Positions 45,857 to 58,044 are shown, counted from the first letter of the stretch. The stretch: 64,000 nt of DNA from Macrothele yani (GCA_039090855.1 CM076995.1:120788270-120852269); one strand, 5' to 3'. Notes: generated by a model not told the origin, from the sequence alone. Numbers and translations: made by a program.

Positions 45857-46131
45857 TAAAGAATGAAAAATTCGAAATCAAAATTTTTGAAAACTAGGCT
45901 GAAATTTCTGGTACAAAAACGGAAAACCCCGAAACTGACATTTCGGTTAAAAAAAAAAAAAACTGAATTAGTGGCATGGAAAATAATCAAAATACTGAAG
46001 TTTCCGTTATTCGCAACCGAAACTTTTCAAAATAGAAATTTCGTTATAAATCTGAGGCCCACGGGAAACTTTGATGCACGTTATTTTCTGGTATTTTCCA
46101 TAAATTCACACCACTTATTTTTTACAGCGTA
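45857..46131 (+). repeat. Element M, right-half fragment (copy 3)
   Basis: Shares GGAAAACCCCGAAACTGACA, CACGTTATTTTCTGG and AATTCACACC...TTTTACAGCG|TA with the right half of copy 1 (37255-37472). Confidence 0.6.
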
Positions 46132-46417
46132 TCCTGCGGAAACAAGTGAAGAAAATAATGATGCGTTGTTTGACATGGACGAAGGAGTGTCACTGAGCGC
46201 AGGTGCAATTTTAGCTGTAGCAGCTTGTTCACTGCTGACCGACTGTATGAAGATAGCGATTATATAGTAGTTAACAGAGGAGCGCCGTCTTTTTATTCAG
46301 AGTCCAAACGATGCTAAGCAACTGTTAACATCGTTCCGAATCTTGAATCTGAATATTTCACATCGTTCACCCACCAGTACGAAACATATTCCTTTAGTGA
46401 ATACTGCATAATCGTTA

Positions 46418-47621
46418 CCTTCCTGTGATTTAGCAAAATAATGGTAACACTTAGTGTTTGTGGAAAACTTTTTGTTAAGAAGCTATAGGCCCACCTCGGG
46501 TTTTCGGAACAAAAGCAGTTCGACTTGGAATAATGGAATTTGGGACCGTTCTTCCTGTAAAATATGTCTCAACTGTGTCAGTGGTATTGGAGGTGAAAAG
46601 TGTGATCTGACCTTTCGTTCCAGATATTCCCACAAATGTTCAATAATATTGAGGTAGCCGGGGTGGCAGCTTTACCTCAAGCTCATGTTCTGAAAATCAC
46701 AACTTGACACGCTTCGCACAATGAACGGGCGCATTTAACTGCTTGAAACCAGAGACTGTCATTCGGGAACAATGCCTGCAATATTGGATGCAGAAGAATG
46801 GGTTCGTACCATGCTGACGTAACACGAACCTGCAGAATATAACCACTCGTCCTAAGGAATACCATGATATGACACCCAACAGCATCAAGGATCCATCTCA
46901 CGCTTCACAGTCGGGGAGGTATGCTTCTGCAGGTTTTTGGCAGATCCACCCAGTGGTGGAACACAGTGTGAATTACGATTCATCAGACCAGATGAGACGT
47001 TGCCAGTTTTTAAAATTACAGTTTGTATGTGTTTTGCATCACCTTACACGATTTTTTGCATTGATGTTGGTAATAAGAGGCTTGCAGCAGGGCCATAAAT
47101 TCCGACACGATGGAGTTACCAATGAACTGGTATGACGGAAACGGGATCATTCCGACTGGTGTTCAACTCTGCTGCTATTTCGGGTACCGTGGTTTTGTGC
47201 TTCCGTTGTACAATCTGTGCCAACGTTCGTGTACCCTTTCTGACAATCTCCGTATGGCGTCCACAATTTGCATGTTTGGATGCAACGCCACGTCCATTTT
47301 GATAGGAGGTCATTATCTTCGATACAGTTCCTCGTGTAACATATACATTCTGCCGTTCTAGTTACTGAAGCTCTTGCAAGATGCGCACCGATAATCATTC
47401 CTTTTCTGAGGTCACTGAGATATGACATTGTCGACAATTACTCCACAGAAAGCTGTTTCACCTGCGACTGTCGCACTGCTACACGACAGCTGACATCGTA
47501 CTGCGCATCCCTTTACATACCTCACATCGCGGGTAACATCGTCCCTGCGATTTGCATACGGAACATTCCGTGTAGTCCAGCCGCAGCAGGTGTTTCCATT
47601 ATTTTGATAAACCCCAGTCTG
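46418..47621 (-). mobile_element. Tc1-like element relic
   Basis: The right end reads, on the minus strand, TA|CAGACTGGGGTTTATCAAAA followed by TAATGGAAACACC. The left end keeps AGCAAAATAATGGTAACACT near 46432-46450 behind a diverged outer part and TA. About 1.2 kb with a broken transposase on the minus strand. Confidence 0.8.
46480..47437 (-). pseudogene. Tc1 transposase pseudogene
   Basis: The minus strand starts MSTMSYLSDLRKGMIIGAHL at 47437, the usual N-terminus of this Tc1 subfamily. Frameshifts then lead to RTLAQIVQRKHKTTVPEIAA and ELNTSRNDPVS near 47150, NWQRLIWSDES near 47000 and LERKV-type C-terminal residues near 46600. The second acidic block is not clearly readable. Multiple frameshifts and stops. 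Confidence 0.82.
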
Positions 47622-48179
47622 TATAACCCGTCGTTGGTAGCGCTATGAGCATTTCTCTCACGTTTTAAATATAAAGAGCGTCATTTATTTGGAAGTGACC
47701 CTGAAGGCACCATACCGCTCAAGCTGACTTTTCGGATCTTCTAAAATCTGTCATCAGTTCCGAAAACGATTGGCGCGTCTTTGACCTTCAAAGTCGCGTC
47801 TTTGCTCCCTTGTGCTTCGTGTGAACATTTCTCTCATCAAGTGACCGTTGACGTTTGCGTCACGTGAGAGCATTTCTCTTCGAGCGACCACTGGCGTTTG
47901 TGTTTTGTATTTTTATAGATAACGCGATGATACGACTGCTTTTTTCGCCTAATTTGATTTGTAACTTTTTGTTTGTTACAGCGCATTTTGAACACTTGTG
48001 CTTCTTTCTGTTTACTTTTGAGTAAAAATATTGGGAAAATGTGGTGTGAGGAAAAACTCACGTACGACTACTGGCGTTATTCAACGTGTACCGACCAACA
48101 ATGGGATAACGTAACAAGATAGTTAAAAATAACACTTGCGAGAAGGGCATAGCATTCGTGTGGATGGAAGCATGTTATA
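47622..48179. other. Unassigned sequence
   Basis: No gene or repeat recognised. Confidence 0.4.
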
Positions 48180-48386
48180 TTCGAAGGCCATTCCATAAAA
48201 ACCGAGTGGTTCTTTTTTTTTTTTTTTTTTTGAGTTGGCAACAGTGTGAAGGTGAAAAATAACCACGCAGACGACTAACTGATTAAGGAAGTATATATGG
48301 CAACAGTTATTAGCGGTGGAACACGATTCTGGTTTTGTTATTGCGCGGTAGTTTAAAGTACGTCTGCATTTCGCCATACAGCTCTG

Positions 48387-48670
48387 GAGGTGAGTGATTC
48401 AGAGTTCAGAAGTGAAATGCGTTGTGCAGTAAAATTTTGCCATCGCTTGGGTAAAACGGCTCCAGAAACAATTGGTTAAATGAAAAAGGCTTACAAAGAT
48501 AAATGTTTAGATGAGTCAACGATTTTTAAATGACACCATGATTTAAAAAAATGACGTTTGTCGGTAGGACTATATCCTAGGCCTGGTCGACCTGAAAGTG
48601 TTGTTACGGAGCGTATTGTTAACACTGTTTTGGGCAACCCTGCAAGAAGATTGACGAATGACGTGTGAAG
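48387..48670 (+). pseudogene. Mariner transposase HTH part
   Basis: RSEMRCAVKFCHRLGKTAPE, then a stop, then KKAYKDKCLDESTIF, and further GRPESVVTERIVNTVLGNPA. This corresponds to the HTH_48 DNA-binding domain (K-C-KLGK-A-ET, AYG-ECLS, F-WH--F--GR) and linker of FLJ37770-like mariners. Several stops are present. The ATG at 48417 is a candidate start. Confidence 0.8.
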
Positions 48671-48691
48671 ACATAGCGGCGTCAACTAATA

Positions 48692-50232
48692 CACTGCTGG
48701 ACAATTGCTAAGGACGGATCATAAACGGCTATATAGCGCATAAAAAAGTAAGTGTGGTTGGATGCCAAGTGAAATAAAATAATGTCAGAATGCCAGGACA
48801 TTACAAGAAAGACAATTTATAGTGCTCTGAAATCCAGAAGGCTTTGGAACGTGTTCAAGGAACAAACAGGCCATTTTGTGCAGAATACGTAAACGTGAAA
48901 AAACTGCAATTACCGTCCGCAGGCGTTCCGGCGTAAGATGTCAATACGGGATATGGCCACCATGGAGGGCGATGCAAGATTCCGCACGTCGTGTCATGCT
49001 TTGCACACCATTATCAAGCAGCTGTTGGGGTAATTTATCCCATTCCTCTGTCAGTGCACGGATGAGGGTGTCCTTGTTTATTGGAGGGCATTGGCGACCA
49101 GCAAGACTACTCCCCAAAGCATCCCACACATTTTCAATGGGATTCAGATATGGAGAACGTGCTGGCCATACGAGGCATTGAATATCCTCGCTCTCAAGAC
49201 ACTCCTGGACAGCGACTGTTCGATGACATGTTGCGTTGTCGTCCATGAAAATGAATCTATCACCGACAGCACCACGGAACATGCGAACATGAGGTAGCAG
49301 AACATCATTAATGTATCGTTGGCCAGTCATAGTCCCAGTTGGAAGCACATAGAGGGACGTACGGCCATTGATCATGATGCTAACGCATACCATGACACTA
49401 CATGTCGGATATCGGTCCCTTTCCTGTATGTTTGCTGGACAATATGCAGTACCACTATCACGCCAGATCAGTTGTCGTCGACAATCAGACGATAGACTGT
49501 ATCTACTCTCATCTGAGAAGAGGACAGCAGACCAGTCGTTATCAGTCCAATTGCGATGCTGATGGCACCATTGCAAACGGGCGGTACGGTGACGTCTGGT
49601 CAATGGGGTGCACACAACAGGACGGCGGGCGTATAGTCCTCCTTCATGCAAACGTCTGGCGACAGTTTTTCGGGAGATCCGCTTGCCAGTAGCAGCCATA
49701 AACTGATTTGCTACCTCACTAGCTGTGCTGCGCCGGTGTCTTTTTGTTGATAGCACTATGTACCGATCTTCTGCAGGTGTCGTACTGCGAACACAACCTC
49801 CCCCGTGACGTTTGCTACACTCTCCATTTGTTTGAAATGATTTCCAAAGCCTTGAAACAACACTGTGGCTGACGTCGAACTCCCTGGCAACATCTGTTAT
49901 TTTTCGCCCTTCTTCAATCTTGCCAATAATACGGCCATGCGTAAAATCATTTAGGTGATGTCGGGAAGACATATTGAAAATTGCAAGTTCGTCCATTGAT
50001 TCTTTCCCTTTCAACTTTGCGTTTGAACAACAACGGTAAATACGCGTCAAATCCTTTATATCTCTTATCAGCGCTATGACGTCACGAACAAGTTCGGCAA
50101 TCCAAAATTTCCATACGCACAACACGTCTTACTGTATCCCGCACTCATGCTAATTTCCACATTTTCCTGCCTTCCATTTTATGGTTGCTATCGTTGCTAT
50201 TGTCATCCGTCCTTAGCAATTGTCCGGCAGTG
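48692..50232 (-). mobile_element. Tc1-like element with intact transposase
   Basis: TA|CACTGCTGGACAATTGCTAA at the left and the inverse of TTAGCAATTGTCCGGCAGTG|TA at the right. The TIRs match over 28 bp with one difference. 1,541 bp long. It lies inside the mariner coding region, so it is the younger element. Confidence 0.96.
48941..49972 (-). CDS. Tc1 (DD34E) transposase, apparently complete (343 aa)
   Basis: Cuts and pastes the element by binding the TIRs and catalysing DNA strand transfer at TA sites. The open frame extends upstream to 50125 (394 aa). I favour the ATG at 49972 because MSSRHHLNDFTHGRIIGKIE starts the first HTH and gives the usual ~340 aa. Residues ~5-55 form the first HTH (TDVAREFDVSHSVVSRLWKS), then a basic linker and second HTH (GKRISRKTVARRLHEGGLYA). 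Catalytic blocks are AVLFSDESRYSL, FIFMDDNATCHRT and PYLNPIENVWDALG; I count 34 residues between the second Asp and Glu, the Tc1 spacing. It ends ALHGGHIPY. No frameshift or stop. Promoter and activity cannot be judged from sequence. Confidence 0.93.
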   Translation of the reverse strand: MSSRHHLNDFTHGRIIGKIEEGRKITDVAREFDVSHSVVSRLWKSFQTNGECSKRHGGGCVRSTTPAEDRYIVLSTKRHRRSTASEVANQFMAATGKRISRKTVARRLHEGGLYARRPVVCTPLTRRHRTARLQWCHQHRNWTDNDWSAVLFSDESRYSLSSDCRRQLIWRDSGTAYCPANIQERDRYPTCSVMVCVSIMINGRTSLYVLPTGTMTGQRYINDVLLPHVRMFRGAVGDRFIFMDDNATCHRTVAVQECLESEDIQCLVWPARSPYLNPIENVWDALGSSLAGRQCPPINKDTLIRALTEEWDKLPQQLLDNGVQSMTRRAESCIALHGGHIPY

Positions 50233-50460
50233 TATTTCAAAAACGTCATTCCGCATTCTACGCGACAAATTATAGCTGCATCGTGTATGTTCCAGATGGG
50301 TACCTCATCACCTGACGAGAGAACAATTGTTAACCATAGTTCAGGTGTTTTATGAGTGAAAAACAAATTATTGCAAAGGATCCAAACTTTCTAAACACAG
50401 TAATAATAACTGCCGACGAAACATGGGTCTGCTATCCATCTCCAATGCCTGCTGGTGTGT
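50233..50460 (+). pseudogene. Mariner transposase, first catalytic block
   Basis: After the Tc1 the frame reads MSEKQIIAKDPNFLNTVIIT then ADETWVCY, equivalent to the D-E-WV block of mariner transposases. The next expected residues resume at 52320. Confidence 0.75.
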
Positions 50461-52319
50461 GCACTGGCGATAACTATTAGCATTAAGGGTAATCACTCGA
50501 ATTTCAAAAACTATGTTTTCCCAGTATTAGAGAAAACACAGGCTCGCTATTCGAGGATGGGCGTTGTGTTTCACCCAGCCGACGTTCCGTGTATCGGGGT
50601 CCGCTGAGTGCCGCAATGTTTAAAAGTAATCGTCTAGCTTTTCATTTCTCGCGAATATTTCGTTAACTTACAAATTTTGATTTTTTTTACTAGCACTGAT
50701 GTGTAAGTTACTCAGTATTGCACTGGAGGACTTTTCTGAACATTCATTCCAAATCATTTACTCACACATCCAACTCTCAATCGTGATTAACATTTTTACT
50801 TTACAAAATTGTACACTCAAATGAAATTTAGCCGACTCATAATAACGTGAAAATAAAATATGTTTATTTTGCCTGATGAAGGCTTGAAATCTAGAAAAAT
50901 ATACACTCAGTCATATGAATATGCTTGAAGACCCTTTTATCAAAATTATTTATTTACAGGTTAACTTAATTTCTTATTTTAATTTAATATAAATCTGAAA
51001 TATTTCGAAACATAATTTACTTAAAATGATTCCTATCCTACACAATTTCCTGCTCTTATCAATGTATTTACTTTACTCAACCATTTCATTTCTTCTATTT
51101 CTGCCCTACTTTTCTCAGCATTAATTTAGAGCTGGTTTTATTTTCAACCCTGACTTAGTCTACTATGCTCTTCTTTAACTTCCGGTTCAACATACTAATT
51201 ATATAAACAAGAGGAAACCGTTAAGGTCGGAAATGTCCTACCTTCTATCCCACGATAAGGGCTGGCATTCCATTCTCTTCCCGAAGTTTCCATGCAGATT
51301 CCTTATTTGTACATATGTCTTTCTGGATCTTTTATATCATGGTCATGATTTCAGAGTCCACTTTGTTCGTTAATGTAGAACATCTCTCCCTGTTGGGCAC
51401 ATGCTCGATCCTCGGGGATAGTTCTATCTCCCGCTAGTGAGCGCGAAGCTGGATACGACCTCCCGTGTCACTAGTCCTTTTTTTCTTAATGCCCCGATCC
51501 TCGTATCGGTAGTTCAACTTTTTTCACCATGCTATATTTTATTTTTTGTCGCTCCTCTTCCAGTCCTACGAAAAATTGTTCTTCCCGGATCCTCCCACCA
51601 ATTTACAGATTGGTCAAACAATTACCATTTCTCGATCTGATTTGCTCTGGGTTTCCCGCCAATACTCTGAGTTGCCATCCTTCGCCCCGCCAAAATCTGC
51701 ATCCGCCCCTGAATTCTAGGAAATTCCGTGCCCGTGGATCTCCTGGGTCGTAAATTTTCCTACCATAAAACTGCTATGGTTTTCCTTTGCCTGGCGTCAG
51801 GCTATTCTTTTCTACCAGACTTGGTGCAGCAATTCTCAAGACGACCGGCGTCGAGCTCCAATAAAATGTCTACCCGCCATACTCTTGTAGAATTACTTCA
51901 CCTTACCCAATATTGCTGGCTCGTAGCAGATAGGGAAAGGATGCTCCGCTGTCCCACGCCACAGCAAGCGGCCAACTGGAAGCCCTTCGACTCGGAGAGA
52001 GAGAGAGGGTGGAGAGGGGGAAAGAGCGGTACTTTCCCGACCTTCCTAGGCGCGAATCCACGGAAAAAAATCTAAGGGGAAAATTAAATTGCGAAATGCA
52101 GAGCACCTGAGGAGCGTGAAGTTTATAAAATCCTAATTTTATTAATTCTTACACCAGCTCCCCAAAATCTCTCCCATTCATTTGATTATTTTTTTAAAAT
52201 CCCATTTCTTTTTCGCTTCTACGATTACTTCTCAATTTCCAATACAGGGAAAAGGTGCGCGCTCGCTCACGAGTGCTGCAACAGGTCCACTGTTTCGAAC
52301 TCCTCGCGAAACGCGCAAC
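50461..52319. other. Unidentified ~1.85-kb insertion in the mariner
   Basis: It separates two adjacent parts of one mariner protein, so it must have inserted or been copied in. The first half is AT-rich; 51400-52050 is richer in C and contains an AG microsatellite near 51995-52010. I find no clear TIR, LTR, tRNA head or known protein. Exact edges are uncertain by tens of bases. Confidence 0.5.
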
Positions 52320-52850
52320 GAGTGTCTGGAAACGCACAGGCTCGCCTCCTCCGAAAAAAGTCCGCCAAACCAAATCAGCTGGGAAGATAATTTTCTTTGA
52401 TCATAAAGGGGTAATCTACCAGCATGCCTTTCCTCCATAAATTACTGTCGATGCTGAGTAACACATTTCAGTCTTGAAAGCGTCTGCGACGATACATATC
52501 GATTAAGCAATCGGAACTGGTGGGCAAGTGGACCCTACACCATGATAACGCCCGCCCACATGTGGCTGCTTGTGTTCAACAGTTTCTTACAAAATGCAGT
52601 ATTGAAATCATGCCACGCCTGCCTAAAGTCCTGACCTCGCCCCGTGCAATTCCTGGTTGTTTCCAACAATGAAGGAGAAGTTCCGTGGCTCAATATTCAA
52701 CACAGATGCTAACGTTATTCAAGCTGTGCAGAGGTCGCTAAAGCAGTTTCCACAAAATGCCTTCGCCACATGCTTTGAAAAGTGGACTGAACGATGGGAC
52801 CATTTCATATCATCCGAAGATACTTTGAGAAAAAGTAACATATTTTGCTG
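52320..52850 (+). pseudogene. Mariner transposase, second and third catalytic blocks
   Basis: Frames read PPPKKVRQTKSAGKIIFFDH, KGVIYQHAFPP, then WTLHHDNARPHVAACVQQFL, a degraded PDLAP block near 52625, and NVIQAVQRSLKQFPQNAFA, CFEKWTERWDHFI. This is the catalytic core and C-terminus of an FLJ37770-like mariner, with at least three frame changes. Confidence 0.85.
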
Positions 52851-52913
52851 TATATACCTATATTTCTTCATTTTGTGTGACTTTACTCTCAGTTTTTATG
52901 GAACCAGCCGTTC

Positions 52914-53944
52914 TACATCAGAGTCCGGTGAAAAACGAAGCACCCTGAACATCATCAGATTGTATTTCATTTTTAACAAATATTAAATTTCGAGAGAAAA
53001 GTTCTGACCGATACCACATTTCGTTATTCAATTAATGACGCGGTGAGGAAATTCCATGTAACGCGATCGGAACTATGCAACAGTAAATTTCCCAACAGCA
53101 ACCGTTCCTGCAGATGATCACTGACTGGGGCATGAACTTTCAAAAGGAGGTATTCACTGTGTTCCCGCTTTGCAGCAGACACGATGTTAATGGAGCTCTT
53201 CCTGTTACCAGGCATTCTGAAGAAGGAAAGCGCAAAAAAGAAATACAAGCGGAACTGATGCAAGCGAGCATTTCCGAAAGTACACACATACGCGTCACAA
53301 AGCACTGACAAAATGCGGAAATCACCCAATAAGAGGGAGATCAATCTTTTGTTTTTAAAACGACAAACAATTTCCATGCCAGGTCGAACAACAATATGTG
53401 TTTTTATTTGTTTATTTTAATACCATGACTAGGCAGCGAAATTTGCTAGGTCAGACAATAGCTACAAAGGCAACAGAACCACTTCTTGGACTATTAAATT
53501 AAAGTTACACGATTCCCATGGTCTTCTTAGACTGTGAACTTCGATCCAGTATTAAACAAAGCTAGCAAGAAAAAAACAAAGACATTTTCCTTCCTGCCTT
53601 ACCACACCAAATTGAGCTTCTCAATCTACTTCCGCTTCCCTTTACACAAGCAGACCATAACAGATCAATAAGAGAGAAAAAAAAAAAATTCCTACTTTCG
53701 ATTAGGAGTTGAGTTTACACTGTTGGCGTTAAGTTTGATAACAATGATAAATTTACTTTAATCACAATCTGCAATTCGTTATTTCTTTTACACAATTTCA
53801 TCATATATACGCTGTTGATTTTTAATAATGCTCGACCACCACCTGTATTTCGAAAACCAACTGACACCGAAAGTCTTGCAAATATGTGGAGACAATGCCA
53901 TCGCTCTTTCCACGTTTTTCTTTTAATTAACACACAGCACCCAA
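52914..53944. other. Unassigned sequence
   Basis: No gene or repeat recognised. Confidence 0.4.
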
Positions 53945-54032
53945 AAAATTGTTTCAGGACACTGCTGGGATCGAACCCCAGATCTCTCGATAACTAGCCG
54001 AGTGTGTTCGCCTTACGCACGGTGGCCAACAA
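53945..54032 (-). repeat. tRNA-like SINE head
   Basis: The reverse complement reads GGCCACCGTGCGTAAGGCGA with a B box GGTTCGATCCCAGC about 50 bp on. It does not match the heads of families A or B and no body is clear. Confidence 0.5.
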
Positions 54033-54149
54033 TCAATCCACGGCACTATGTGCGCTTATCTGTCAGCATCTGACTTCACAAATCCGTAGGGATGGGCTCA
54101 GTGATGACTTTGTCTATTAAACTTTGATACCGTTCTGATACGTATGTTA

Positions 54150-55292
54150 TTCATACTTTGCACCTCATACAAACTCCAACGATGCAACTTTCAATTGCCT
54201 GTTGCTTCTGCAAATTTTTCTTGGTTACGATCGAAAGTCTGTTTTGGGTTTTTCGGTTTTTACACAGAAATTTTCCCAAAATTTTGCTTGCTTTTAGAAG
54301 AGACTCTTTCTTGACGTATGTTGTGAAAGCATACTTTTTCCCTTTGCCCCTGGTGGGAATCGAACCGGATACGTCTTCGACCAAAGTGAAGCGCGCTACC
54401 GACTGACCTACAGAAAGCCACTTAACGCTTCATCACGTATAAAGTAGAAATGAAAAGAACTTGTTGAACCGTGCGACGATTAAATGTTGTTCGCTATATC
54501 AATGCGGCTTAATTAGTCATTTTACTTTTTGTAGGAGCTTATTTTTCTGAAAAGATTTAAGATAATTAGACTTAAATTAAATTTGCTTTTCATGATGACT
54601 TTTCAAAGCATCCGAATGTTTTGGAACTCCAGATATTTTTTTTTTTTTTTTTTATATACTGACAGTGACCTTCAATTATGTTTAAGAAAGGGTAAAATGC
54701 ACTACTTTCATAATATCATTTCACAAAACCCTTAAATATAAAATTTACACTTGATAACTATAATAGCTTTTGTCGTAAGGAGTTCACAGACCGATTATAG
54801 ACATCATACAATGACCCGTGAGATAATTTAAGTACCCGGTTTCTTACGGTAAAACACAAATAATTAGTGCTACAAATGGGTGAAGGGAAAGAAAACCCGT
54901 TGCTACAATAACCTAAATATCATGCGATATGCTATCGACAATATCCGATTTCGCAACAGAACATCCAAATCAGGAATTCCGACATCAGCCAAATAAAATT
55001 TAACAGTTAATCAAACCTTAAGTATTTCCACGAAGTTTACCGTCATATGGATACGAAAAAAGTGGGATAATTTTTCCTTAAATACACGAAAAGAATTGTG
55101 GAAAGGATTCTGAAAATTCAAAATTTCCATTAATACCTCTTAAAAACGACAATTTACCGTTAACATACGGAAGAAATTCCGGAAGGGTTTTCCGTCACTT
55201 CAGGGAAAATATTAAAACAGGAAAATGTTTCGTTAATTCACGAAAGCGATAACAGAAAATGGCTCTTGAATTTCATAAAATTGTTTACAGTG
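54150..55292 (-). mobile_element. Element M, copy 2
   Basis: Right edge CAATTTTATG...inverse of GTTTACAGTG matches the left end of copy 1, and 55010-55292 follows the same order (CACGAAAG, TTCCG-rich blocks, CCATATGACG). 54150-54345 matches the right half (inverse of AAAACCGAAAAACCCAAAAC). A tRNA-like segment (TAGGTCAGTCGGTAGCGCGC, B box GGTTCGATTCC, inverted) lies at 54340-54420. The outer right-half end is lost. Confidence 0.55.
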
Positions 55293-55849
55293 TGAGTTAC
55301 TGCAGTTTAATATTTTGCATGCTTTTTATAAAAGACAAGGCAAAATGCCATCGGGCCATGCGACTACCCTTATATTTGCATATATTAGGATTTTATTGTA
55401 TGTGACTATCTTAAGGTTCATAATTTTTTTTTGGCCAATGTGGGTATAAAGAATGACTGTGCACAAGTTAGTCCCTATTTTGCTAGCCGATATGTTTTTT
55501 CTTCAATCGAGTAGCAAAATGTTAAATCTTCTAGTCCCCAGGGGGCGACTAAGAACATGGGGCGGGGAGCTGAACAGGGCTTATTTTTTTTTCTTATTAC
55601 ACGCCACTTCCGCAATGAAAAAAATCCTGCAGAATTTTAAAATTAATAGTTCTCGCTTTTAATTTAATTGTGTTTTAAATTTAAAATAATTAAATTAATT
55701 GAATTTAACTTACAACAGATGTGACCCCGAAATCTTCGGTTTTAGGTTTAAGTTTGGGGCAAGATTAATGTTACTTAAATGTTGATCTTTTCCCCATCTT
55801 CGATGAGTTTTTGAGAATATGGAGATGGTCCTCATTTGCATGCGACGAG
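55293..55849. other. Unassigned sequence
   Basis: No gene or repeat recognised. Confidence 0.4.
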
Positions 55850-56930
55850 GAGTATACACCGATGTGCCATTACATGATGACCACCTGCCTAATAAGCTGT
55901 AGGACCCCCTTTTGGCCCGCCAAAATGCGACCACTCTGCGAGGCATCGATTCGATGAGGTGGCGATATAGCTATCCTGGGGTATCTGATACCATTATGTC
56001 AACAGCAGGTGCTCCGGTTCCCGTAAATTTCGTGGTGGTGGTGATTTAGCGCGACCCCACTTTTCCTAATCGAACCACAAATGTTCGATTGGGTTCATGT
56101 CAGGTGAATTTGGAGGCCAGGGCATTAACAGAAAGTCACCAGGATGTTCCTTGAACCACTCCTTGACGATTCTGGCATTGTGGCATTATTCTGTTGATAA
56201 TGGCCATCACTAGCGGGGAACACAGTTTCCATGAATGGGTGAACTTGGTCCGCAACGATGTTCAGATATCTAACAGCTGTCAGGGATTGTGCTATTGGGA
56301 TAATGGGGCCTAAAGTGCCCCAAGAAAACATCGCCCACAGCATAACACCGTCCTGTTTCAGCCCAGCAATGCATCCAGGTGCCATAGCCTCCCTCCGTTG
56401 TTAATCGATGTATCCGCGCTCGGCGTCTACGTGATGCACCAGGAATCTTGATTCGTCAGACCAGGTTACTTTCTTTCAATCATCTACGCTCCAATCTCGA
56501 TGATCTTGGGCCCACTTCACGCGTTATTGTCGATGACGTGCAGTGAGCATGGGGACCCAGCTGGATCTTCAGCTACGCAGGCCCATGCGCAGAAGGCTGC
56601 GATGAACTGTGCGCTGTGACACATTGCCCTGATCACCACTGTTGTAACTGCGGGTGATTTGTCGCACTGTGGCCGTGCGGCCACTGTGAACAATGCGTGA
56701 CAGTCTCCGCTCCCCTCTGGCATCAGTGAGCTGTGGACGACATACACGGCTGGACGACGTTTCGTCGTTTGGCCATGTGTGCACCACTTTTGATATGTAC
56801 TCACTACAGTGGCGCTTGAACAACTCACAAGCCGCGCCGTTTCCGAGATCGTAGTTTCGAGGCGCCGTGCCGTCACAATTTGTCCTTTATCAAACTCCGA
56901 TAAATCGGAAGCTTTTCCCTCTAACCGAAA
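55850..56930 (-). pseudogene. Tc1-like transposase relic with a mutated catalytic Asp
   Basis: The minus strand reads TARRLETTISETARLVSCSS and TVVSTYQKW (first HTH), a shift to TDARGERRLSRIVHSGRTAT and QRTVHRSLLRMGLRS (second HTH), then VTWSDESRFLVH near 56450. Further on it gives CIAGLKQDGVMLWAMFSWGT, then [12 protein letters not shown], where Tc1 proteins have QQD. The catalytic Asp is thus Asn. The final DMNPIEHLW block survives only in a shifted frame. I could not find matching TIRs, so the element ends are unclear. Confidence 0.85.
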
Positions 56931-57660
56931 GCAGGTTCTCGGGTTGTATATATATACTTCTCTGTGAACTTCACCTACGCCACCGTTTTGTCTCCAGACG
57001 CGCTCGTTTCTCTAGGCTGGGGGTGGTCATAATGAAATGACTCATCGGTGCAGAGCCGTGCTGTTAAGAGCAATGAAGAGCAATAAAGAAAGAAAGACCC
57101 GTCGCAGGGTAAAAAAAAAACTAGCCATATAGCGCCGAAAATCTTAGAGTACAAAATCTCCACGTTCACCAAGAGTATACGTTGTCAACTCTTGAAACAC
57201 GAACCTATGGCTAAAAAATTATACGAACCGCATCACACGCCCGACGATCAGTATGATGTGTCCTTAAGCAAAAGGCGGTTCCTTAGGCGTCCTTTTCGTA
57301 GCATTGAATGATCAAATGTAAATGTGACATTGAATTTTTGTGTTCTTTATTTTTTTCATGATTGATCGCTAATTTAAAATAACAATATTCCGAACTTAGT
57401 AAAAGTTCAAAAATTTTTTTTTGAACTTTTAAAAAAATTATTGAGAAAAGGGCTTCACCCCCTGAAATGGTCTAGGGTCACCCCTGTCTAGCTCCAGATT
57501 TTTTTTTCTTCTTTTAAATGAGAAGAAAGCATGGCACAGGGTTTACGGACCTGCCCGGTTCGACCCGAGCAGACGAAATACATTTCACACATTTAAAAGT
57601 TCCCAAGCTTTCTGCGAGCCTTTTCACTAAGTCCCAAATATATGAGATCCTTCGAAATGT
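56931..57660. other. Unassigned sequence
   Basis: No gene or repeat recognised. TATATATATAC near 56947 may be a simple repeat. Confidence 0.4.
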
Positions 57661-57892
57661 GTGTGTTTTTTTTTTATTTTAGTTGAAGGTTTAACGACCA
57701 CCATGAGCAACTCAATGGGTTATAAGCAGTCGCCCGTCCCTAATTTAGGGTCACTGGAAGGCTCTCTCCCTTCCCAGGAAACAGTGTCGTAAGACAAACA
57801 CAACATCCATGCCTCCCCGGGATTCGAACCCGGACCCCTTTCGGACGAATGATCAGAGGCCATCGCTTAGACCACTGCGCCACCGGGGCGGC
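57661..57892 (-). repeat. SINE family A, full-length with target duplication
   Basis: The reverse complement begins GCCGCCCCGGTGGCGCAGTG and has B box GGTTCGAATCCCGG. It is flanked by identical 9-mers TCGAAATGT (57652-57660 and 57893-57901). Confidence 0.95.
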
Positions 57893-58044
57893 TCGAAATG
57901 TTTGCATCTATATTCATCCTGTTGATACTGTACACTTTCTTCACATCGCTGTTTTTAAATGCGGTTTTCACAAAAGAATCCGGGTATTTCAAACTCAATT
58001 ATATACTGACAATACTAACATAATACAGTTGCAAATATTCCGAA

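Larger units (their letters stand above)
48180..52913 (+). mobile_element. Mariner (FLJ37770-like) split by two later insertions
   Basis: Inverted ends: TTCCATAAAAACCGAGTGG near 48191 and the inverse of CTCAGTTTTTATGGAA near 52888-52903, each just inside a TA. Coding pieces in order on the plus strand are an HTH (48387-48670), the first catalytic block (50233-50460) and the rest (52320-52850). A complete Tc1 fills 48692-50232 and an unidentified ~1.85-kb sequence fills 50461-52319. Confidence 0.75.

Noticed and set aside
51437..52075. Several open frames of 67-115 aa
   Set aside because: Inside the unidentified insert; no recognisable motif in either strand.
54158..54406. 82-aa open frame
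   Set aside because: Lies across element M and a tRNA-like segment; not coding.
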